A stretch of DNA of 29,601 bases from DASVTR01 sp033855775 (lineage in GTDB: Bacteria > Acidobacteriota > Blastocatellia > Pyrinomonadales > Pyrinomonadaceae). The notes under the pieces were generated by a model that ran no database searches, was not told the origin of the DNA, and was given only the letters and a program-made list of their open reading frames with translations. Of the stretch, positions 24,497 through 29,601 are shown piece after piece; the first letter of the stretch is position 1; every line of letters starts with the position of its first letter. The stretch is from assembly GCA_033855775.1 (NCBI GenBank), contig JAWVFT010000075.1, positions 1 to 29,601 on the forward strand, written 5' to 3'. The translations under genes were made by a program, and so were the position numbers.

Positions 24497-26965
24497 ATGA
24501 TTGGCGACACGCTGCTCAACTATCGGATTCTCCAAAAAATCGGCGCAGGCGGACAGGGCGCGGTTTATAAAGCGACGGACACAAAGCTCGGTCGCACGGT
24601 CGTCATCAAAGTCCTGCCGCCGGAATTGACCGTCAAGGAAGCCAACCTCAAACGCTTCGAGCGTGAGGCGCGGCTCGCCTCAAATCTGGACCACCCGAAC
24701 ATCTGCACCATCTTCGATTTGGACGAAGCCGAGGGCGTCCACTTCATCGCCATGCAGTATGTCGAGGGCAAGAACGTGCGGCAGTTGGTCAACGGTCGCC
24801 CGCTCGTCTTGAAGGACGCGCTGTTGATTGCCATTCAGGTGACGGACGCGCTGGCCGCAGCCCACGCGCGCGGCATCATTCACAGAGACATCAAATCCGG
24901 CAACGTGATGGTGACAAGCTCAGGGCAGGTCAAGATTCTGGACTTCGGCCTCGCCAAGCTCCTGGACGAGGAAGCGGCGCAGAGCGAAGGCATTCATCGC
25001 ACGGAGTTGACAGAGGTTGGCGTCCCCTACGGAACGCCGACGCACGCCGCCCCGGAGCAGGCGCGCGGCGACCGCGTTGATGCTCGCGCGGACATCTTCT
25101 CGATGGGCGTGTTGCTCTACGAAATGCTGACCGGAACCTGGCCCTTTCAAGGCAAGACGACGATAGACGTGCGCCACGCCGTCCTGCACGCGCAGCCGAA
25201 GCCGCTCGCGGAGGCGCGACCCGGCGGAGCGTCGCCGCGCCTGCAAGCCATCATTGACAAGGCTCTTCAGAAAGAGCCGCGCGACCGTTACCAGAAGATA
25301 GCCGAGATGCGCGACGATTTGCGCGCGGCGCTCAGAGAGACGGCGGGCGGCGGCGAGGCCGACGCGCAGTTGGCCGAAGGCTTGAAGCCGGGGCCGCCGC
25401 GTCATCTCTCCGGCTCCGGCCCCGTCTCGCGCGCCGTGCGCTGGCTGCAACGCGCCTTCAACACCACGGGCGAGCCTGCTTCGCGCAGCGGCGGCAGCGC
25501 GGCTTCCACAACATCTTCGCCGCACGCGACGCAGGACATACACCTGACGCCGATGACGAGCGTCGGCGGGCGCGAGAAGAAGAGCATCGCTATCTTGCCC
25601 TTCAGGAATTTGAACAACGACGCGGCGTCAAACTTCTACGAATTTTCGCTCGCCGATGCGGTCATCACCGAACTGGCGCGGCTGCGCTCGCTCGTCGTTC
25701 GGCCCTCTTCGGTCATCGCGCGTTATCAAGGCCAGACGGTTGACCCGCGCGACGCGGGGCGCGAGTTGAACGTTGACGCAGTGCTCTCCGCGGGCTTCAT
25801 ACACGTCGGCGAACGCTTTCGCGTGACGGCCCAGCTGCTCGACGTGCTCTCCGGCGACATGCTGTGGAGCGACCGCATTGACGCCGCCGCCGAAGACATC
25901 ATCACCGTGCAGGACACCATCGCCGAACGCATCGTCGAAGGCTTACGGATAGAGCTATCGCCCGATGAACAGATTGACATGGCGCGGCGCGCGACGCAGA
26001 ACGCCGCCGCCTACGAAGAATATTTGCGCGGGCGCGACTTCTTCGGTCGCTTCATCTTTCGCACCGTCGCGCCCGAAGATGCCGATGCGGCCATCAAACA
26101 TTTTCAAAGGGCCGTCGAGCTTGACCCGTCTTTCGCCTTGGCGCACGACGGCCTCGGCGCCTGCTACGTCAATCGCGTCTTCAAGGGACTCGGCAGCGCG
26201 GAAGATTTCGAGCGCGCCGAAGTCGCCTTCACGAAAGCCCTCGCCTTCGACGCGCAGGTGATTGAAGCGCGGATGTTGATGGTCTTCGTCTATCTCTGGC
26301 GCGGGCAGAAACAGAAGGCGCGAGATGAAGTGGCGCGGGCGCGCAGAGAGTCGCCGAACGAAGCGGTCGTGCATTTCGTCAAAGCGACGCTGCATCGTCT
26401 CGACGGCGAGTACAGCCGCGCGCTCAGAAGCTATCAAAGACTCGCCGAGCTTGACCCCGCGGCGCAGACGGTCGCGCAGTGCAATCGCGCCCTCGTCTAC
26501 ATTTATCTGGGGCGCGGCGCGGACGCTTTGCGGGAATTGGACAAAGCCACGGAGCAATCGAATCCACTCGTCCACACGTTTCGCGCGCTCGCGCTCTACT
26601 ATCAAGGCGAAGCGGCTGAGGCCGCGCAATTGATGAAGCGAGTCCTCGACACGCATCCGAACATGCACGGCGTGCGCCCCTTCCTCGCCATGTTCCTGAG
26701 CGCGCAGGGAGAGCACGAAGCGGCCCGCGCCGAACTGACAGCGCAGGTCGAGCGCAACGCCGAAGTTGACCCCGACATAGCCTACGCGGTGGCTTCCGTC
26801 TATGCCCTTGAAGACGAACGCGAGGCGGCCTTTGAATGGCTCGCGCGCTCCATCGCCCTCGGCAACGAAAATCGCGCCTGCTTCGAGCATGACCCGAACT
26901 GGGCCGCCCTGCGCGACGACCCGCGCTTCACGGAGATGATGAACAAGCTGACACCGCGCGGATAG
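24497..26965 (+). CDS. Ser/Thr protein kinase fused to TolB-like domain and TPR repeats
   Basis: Eukaryotic-type (PknB-like) kinase of 822 residues with no transmembrane segment, so probably cytosolic. Kinase domain about 9-280: glycine loop IGAGGQGAVYKA (15-26), K38, the alpha-C Glu in FEREAR, HRDIKSGN (129-136), DFG (149-151), and GTPTHAAPE in place of the more usual GTPxYMAPE. After a Gly/Ser/Thr-rich linker (about 285-358), residues about 360-490 form a TolB/CadC-type segment (KKSIAILPFRNLNND, then FSLADAVITELARLRSLVV, then WSDRIDAAAEDIITVQDTIA). Residues about 500-815 are helical TPR repeats with A/L/Y spacing. This arrangement is common in Acidobacteriota and suggests signalling through protein-protein contacts. 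No good ribosome site precedes the ATG. Confidence 0.93.
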   Translation: MIGDTLLNYRILQKIGAGGQGAVYKATDTKLGRTVVIKVLPPELTVKEANLKRFEREARLASNLDHPNICTIFDLDEAEGVHFIAMQYVEGKNVRQLVNGRPLVLKDALLIAIQVTDALAAAHARGIIHRDIKSGNVMVTSSGQVKILDFGLAKLLDEEAAQSEGIHRTELTEVGVPYGTPTHAAPEQARGDRVDARADIFSMGVLLYEMLTGTWPFQGKTTIDVRHAVLHAQPKPLAEARPGGASPRLQAIIDKALQKEPRDRYQKIAEMRDDLRAALRETAGGGEADAQLAEGLKPGPPRHLSGSGPVSRAVRWLQRAFNTTGEPASRSGGSAASTTSSPHATQDIHLTPMTSVGGREKKSIAILPFRNLNNDAASNFYEFSLADAVITELARLRSLVVRPSSVIARYQGQTVDPRDAGRELNVDAVLSAGFIHVGERFRVTAQLLDVLSGDMLWSDRIDAAAEDIITVQDTIAERIVEGLRIELSPDEQIDMARRATQNAAAYEEYLRGRDFFGRFIFRTVAPEDADAAIKHFQRAVELDPSFALAHDGLGACYVNRVFKGLGSAEDFERAEVAFTKALAFDAQVIEARMLMVFVYLWRGQKQKARDEVARARRESPNEAVVHFVKATLHRLDGEYSRALRSYQRLAELDPAAQTVAQCNRALVYIYLGRGADALRELDKATEQSNPLVHTFRALALYYQGEAAEAAQLMKRVLDTHPNMHGVRPFLAMFLSAQGEHEAARAELTAQVERNAEVDPDIAYAVASVYALEDEREAAFEWLARSIALGNENRACFEHDPNWAALRDDPRFTEMMNKLTPRG

Positions 26966-26978
26966 TTGACGACGAATG

Positions 26979-27001
26979 AACTGTTCAAGGGATGAACAGT
27001 T
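26979..27001. other. 9-bp perfect hairpin after the kinase gene
   Basis: AACTGTTCA (26979-26987) pairs perfectly with TGAACAGTT (26993-27001) around AGGGA, 14 bp past the kinase stop. No T-run follows, so it is not a standard intrinsic terminator. It overlaps the start of the imperfect repeat at 26987-27050. Confidence 0.6.
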
Positions 27002-27050
27002 GAAGCGATGAACGAGTGAGCGGATGAGCGTTGACGGTTGAAGAGATGAG
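26987..27050. repeat. Short degenerate repeat, period near 16 nt
   Basis: The element AGn(G/C)GATGAnC recurs near 26989, 27005 and 27021 (16-nt spacing) and once more after about 22 nt. It lies between the convergent kinase and FxLYD-like genes. Composition differs from the other arrays: it is rich in GATGA and TTGA and lacks the AACGCGC core. Confidence 0.45.
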
Positions 27051-27098
27051 AGCTTGACCGTCGAGCGCGAGCGGTCTGACTTCAAAGCAGCGACGCTT

Positions 27099-27614
27099 TC
27101 ATTCTTCCATGTCCGCGGGGTTTCCGCTTGAGCGATGATGAGAGTCGCGCTGTTCGTCTTTGAGCAAGCCGACTTCGAGGCGCGCGATTGATTGCAGCGG
27201 GACGCCTTCGAGCCAGACGCCGTAGCCTGAATTGATGGGCGCGGACTTGCCTTTCTCCAGTTGGTTAAAGCCGAAGACGGTTTCCCTTTCGACGCCTCGC
27301 AACTGCCTGCCGCTCGCGTCATACGCTTTCAAGCTCAACATGACGCCCTGCCACTGCTGCTTCGTCTGGTTGACCAGCTTGCCGCTTATCTTGGTGCTGC
27401 CGCCGACGCTCGTCAACTGCAAATCGCGCAGGACGAAACTGCCTTCGCGCAGCGCGACAGTTAAGCTTTGATACGGCCTGCTGCCCGTCCCTTCGCGCCG
27501 CGCCTCTGTCTGCGCCGCGCCAGACAATTGACCGCGCGACTGCCAGGGGCCGAGCGGCTCAAGCAACACGCTCAACAGCATCATCAAGACCATTAACGCG
27601 GAGCGTTTCATCAC
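27099..27614 (-). CDS. Small exported FxLYD-like protein
   Basis: Predicted secreted protein of 171 residues with a signal peptide (MVLMMLLSVLLEPLGPWQ). Residues about 60-155 read like an FxLYD-type immunoglobulin-like beta domain: VLRDLQLTSVGGSTKISGKL, VNQTKQQWQGVMLSLKAYDA, then a QLEKGKSAPI stretch. Such domains describe a chain compared with and without partner contacts, but no activity is known. ATGs at 27614 and 27611 are both possible, with a GGTGAGG site upstream. The C-terminal 15 residues are charged and probably disordered. It lies 74 bp downstream of the L,D-transpeptidase gene on the same strand, so co-transcription is plausible. Confidence 0.75.
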   Translation of the reverse strand: MMKRSALMVLMMLLSVLLEPLGPWQSRGQLSGAAQTEARREGTGSRPYQSLTVALREGSFVLRDLQLTSVGGSTKISGKLVNQTKQQWQGVMLSLKAYDASGRQLRGVERETVFGFNQLEKGKSAPINSGYGVWLEGVPLQSIARLEVGLLKDEQRDSHHRSSGNPADMEE

Positions 27615-27635
27615 AACACCTCACCTTTGAACAAC

Positions 27636-27677
27636 TGCCCGACGGGCTACGAATGTTGTCCGGCGAGTTATGAATGC
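27636..27677. repeat. 21-nt direct repeat, 2 units
   Basis: TGCCCGACGGGCTACGAATG (27636, then T) and TGTCCGGCGAGTTATGAATG (27657, then C) match at 14-15 of 21 bases. The first copy contains the hairpin GCCC-GAC-GGGC. It fills most of the gap between the L,D-transpeptidase stop and the FxLYD-like start. Confidence 0.5.
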
Positions 27678-27688
27678 CGCACGACAAT

Positions 27689-29209
27689 CTAGCGTCGTTT
27701 TCCAGCCGGGGTGGTCGCGGGCTGCTTCTTCGAAGCGCCGCCGGTGTTGAGGTCAACGGGAGCCGGGTAGCCTTTGCCCCGCAACGCCGCTATCTCTATG
27801 ACAATCTCTTTTCGTCCTTTGACGGCGCGCGTCACTTGATTGCCGCCGGTCGTTTCCTTGCCGCTTGCCTGTGCCTGCGCTTTGCCCTTCGCCTTCGTGT
27901 CCGTCGTGCCGCGCGTGTCTTCGCCGGAGCGTTCGGCTGGCTTCGGCTCGTCAATCTTGCCGCTGGCGTCTCTGGACATCTCTTTGAGCGCGCTCAAGAC
28001 GGCGGCGCGCTCTTGCTCGCTCAGTTGTTCGAGCGTGACGCCGTAGGTCGAAAGCGTTGCGCGCAGGTTCTCTTCCGTGTTGGTGTCGCGGTCGTAAACG
28101 TCGCGGTAGATGTGCAGCTTGCCGTCTTCGATAACGATGGTTTCGTAGCGCAACTCGACGGGCACGGCTCGCGCGAGCTTGACCTCTTTCGTCTCTTTGG
28201 GATTTTTGGCGTAGGCGGCGATTTGCTCTTCGGTTAACTCCGTGCCGGAGAGTTGAGCCAGCGTGCGCGCGAAGTCCTGAACCTGCGGCGTCGTCAATCC
28301 GACGCAGCCGTGCGAGGCAAAGCCGCCGAGCTTGGCCGCGGACTTGCCGCCGTGTATGAGCGACGGCAGGCCGATAGGAATCTTGATTGGCCCAAGCGGA
28401 TTGAGCTTGCTTCCGGCCTCGATTTTCTGTCCGGGCTGTACCTTGTTGGAGGCTTCGACCCAGGGCTCGTCGGGCGGCGTCCAGGTCGGATTGAAGATGA
28501 TGTTGCTGGCCTTGCGCTGGCCGCTCGGCAAGGGAAACTCTGGATAGCCTATGCCGACTTTGTAAGACTTGACGAGGCGGCCCCCGTCGAACACGTCCAT
28601 CCTGTAAGCGGGCGCGTTGACGACGACGCGCGTGTCCGAAGGGACTGCGTTGGGTTGATTCTTCGCGGAGCGCGCGGCGTTCGAGCCCGTGTTGTTCGCG
28701 GCGTTGCTGTTGGCCGTGCTTGTGTTGCTCGCGCTGCCTTCGTCTTCGCCCGCGCCGTTCCAACGCTCGCTGATGAAAGCCGTCAACTGCTGCGCCTTCT
28801 CGTCGCCGATGACGGCCTTAATCTGTTCGGCTGCGTGAGCGCGAGCCGCGTTGGTTGTGCCGCTGTAGTCGTCCCCGTTTGTTTCGCGCAGCCGGCCAGT
28901 CTCTTCGCGCGCCGCGCGGCGCAGCTTCTCAATCTGCTCGTCTGTTAATTGGAGCTTCGTCTTCAACTCCGGCGCGAACGTTTCGTCTTGAAAGAAAGCG
29001 TCGAGCAACGGGAGCGTGACGGGCAGCGACGAAGACGCGCTGGCGTTGGTCTTCACGATTTCCGGCTGCGAAGCGGGAGCCGCCGTGTTCGTCGTGTTGG
29101 CCGTCGCGTTGCTGTTGGCCGTATTGCCCTGCGGCGCGACGCATCCCGCCGCGCAGAGAGCGAGAGCCAGCGCGCAGAACGCTCCGGCCACTCGAAAAAG
29201 ACTGCTCAT
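27689..29209 (-). CDS. L,D-transpeptidase (YkuD) lipoprotein with LTxxQ-like N-terminal region
   Basis: Envelope enzyme of 506 residues, predicted to cross-link peptidoglycan or attach proteins to it. The start at 29209 has AGGAG upstream and a lipoprotein signal (ALALCAAGC, lipid Cys C23). An Asn/Thr/Ala linker follows (24-60). Residues about 65-150 carry LQLTDEQIEKLRRAAREE and a second helical block, resembling the LTxxQ periplasmic Spy/CpxP-like fold. A second Asn/Ser/Thr linker runs 155-190. The YkuD catalytic domain is about 193-345, with IHGGKS (285-290) and the active-site SHGC, Cys302, in GFASHGCVGLTTPQ. The remainder is a long Lys/Gln/Thr-rich tail ending in basic residues. The longer frame to 29431 lacks a signal sequence and is not supported. 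Confidence 0.92.
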   Translation of the reverse strand: MSSLFRVAGAFCALALALCAAGCVAPQGNTANSNATANTTNTAAPASQPEIVKTNASASSSLPVTLPLLDAFFQDETFAPELKTKLQLTDEQIEKLRRAAREETGRLRETNGDDYSGTTNAARAHAAEQIKAVIGDEKAQQLTAFISERWNGAGEDEGSASNTSTANSNAANNTGSNAARSAKNQPNAVPSDTRVVVNAPAYRMDVFDGGRLVKSYKVGIGYPEFPLPSGQRKASNIIFNPTWTPPDEPWVEASNKVQPGQKIEAGSKLNPLGPIKIPIGLPSLIHGGKSAAKLGGFASHGCVGLTTPQVQDFARTLAQLSGTELTEEQIAAYAKNPKETKEVKLARAVPVELRYETIVIEDGKLHIYRDVYDRDTNTEENLRATLSTYGVTLEQLSEQERAAVLSALKEMSRDASGKIDEPKPAERSGEDTRGTTDTKAKGKAQAQASGKETTGGNQVTRAVKGRKEIVIEIAALRGKGYPAPVDLNTGGASKKQPATTPAGKRR

Positions 29210-29454
29210 GTGTTGCTGCTCCTGTTGACTCTCGTCTCGCTGAATCTCTCGAAGGCGCGCAGGCCGAAGCCACGCGCCCCGCTCCCATTGCAACATGCGT
29301 TCCCCATGAACAACCGCGCGGAAGCGCGAATTTATGCCCCTTGCCGCGACACGACGCGCCGCCCGTGTACCATAAACGAGCAATCCGCTCGCGCATAAAC
29401 GATTCACACCGAAGCTTAAAGGCCGAATCAACGCCTCATCGCCCCTATGTTGAG
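29210..29454. other. Upstream gap of the L,D-transpeptidase gene
   Basis: No gene is seen. CGAGC-AATCC-GCTCG near 29377-29391 can form a small hairpin, and TCGTTTATG occurs twice nearby on the minus strand. Either could belong to the promoter or leader of the L,D-transpeptidase gene, but no clear -35/-10 pair was found. Confidence 0.3.
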
Positions 29455-29601
29455 CCTTTTCAACGCGCCGTTGGACTTCATCAACGCGCCGACGAACCCT
29501 TTCAACGCGCCGAAAGGGTTTATCCGCGCGCCGATGAATCCTTTCAACGCGCCGATGAAGTCGTTCCGCGCGAGGAACGAGTCGTTCCGCGTGAGGAATG
29601 G
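29455..29601. repeat. 21-nt tandem array, 7 exact-length units, cut by the right edge
   Basis: Seven consecutive 21-nt units start at 29455, 29476, 29497, 29518, 29539, 29560 and 29581, and the array continues past the window. Five units contain (C/T)C(A)ACGCGCC or CCGCGCGCC at the same place. Most units are palindromes around that core: AACCCTTTC (29495-29503) pairs with GAAAGGGTT (29512-29520) over 9 bp, and TCGTTCC pairs with GGAACGA in unit 6. An open frame from ATG 29447 would encode repeated PFNAPMK-like heptads, but no ribosome site supports it. Confidence 0.88.

Noticed and set aside
25955..27322. 455-codon frame antisense to the kinase-TPR gene
   Set aside because: It overlaps the TPR coding region and runs across the intergenic repeat into the FxLYD-like gene; no family or start signal.
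29455..29601. CRISPR array or coding heptad-repeat gene
   Set aside because: Units are contiguous with no unique spacers, so not CRISPR. The frame from 29447 encodes PFNAP-like heptads but has no ribosome site or signal and is explained by a 21-nt period without stops.

Overview
The window looks like chromosomal DNA from an Acidobacteriota member, probably of the Blastocatellia type. This is inferred from gene content, not from a marker gene. The clues are a secreted VWFA protein of the acidobacterial class, a soluble Ser/Thr kinase fused to a TolB-like domain and TPRs, a TonB-dependent receptor with an N-terminal carboxypeptidase-regulatory-like domain, a lipoprotein with Asn/Thr/Ala-rich linkers, and GC-rich codon use. 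I see no rRNA, tRNA, insertion sequence, phage gene or CRISPR array. Most genes are ordinary cell-envelope, regulatory and metabolic genes.

Layout. 1-3860: a TonB-dependent receptor running off the left edge and nadE, both on the minus strand. 4030-5919: a TetR regulator and a secreted S41 peptidase (plus). 6179-8768: a secreted BNR/Ycf48-like propeller (minus), divergent from a small secreted coiled-coil protein and a protein with a histone-H1-like tail (plus). 8969-12048: a secreted beta-helix protein, an AraC-type regulator, and a marR-BON two-gene operon with a strong terminator (all minus). 12185-12811: a solitary ECF-like sigma factor (plus). 12953-16711: VWFA protein, cyclase-family protein and DinB-family protein (minus). 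16877-17866: a SAM methyltransferase (plus), whose 3' end overlaps the end of a convergent rrf2-trxA-NAD(P)-binding protein cluster (minus, 19426-17806). 19890-21484: a single-domain response regulator and a DUF4386 membrane protein (plus). 21561-24332: a CtpA-like S41 protease and a tandem NTF2-like protein (minus). 24497-26965: the kinase-TPR protein (plus). 27099-29209: an FxLYD-like secreted protein and an L,D-transpeptidase lipoprotein (minus).

The most unusual feature is not a gene. Many intergenic gaps hold short degenerate tandem repeats, most with a 21-nt period: 1702-1793, 5931-6098, 20330-20434, 21419-21502, 27636-27677 and 29455-29601. Related arrays with periods near 23 or 16 nt lie at 15352-15420 and 26987-27050. 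Several share an AACGCGC / GGCGCGTT core, and several fold into hairpins whose two arms vary together. Some run into the 3' end of a coding sequence and supply or overlap its last codons. I do not recognise the family.

The best-supported regulatory sites are a TTGACA-N16-TATAAT promoter overlapped by a palindrome in front of rrf2-trxA, a TTGAAT-N17-TATAAT promoter overlapped by a MarR-like palindrome between marR and the sigma factor gene, and three intrinsic terminators.
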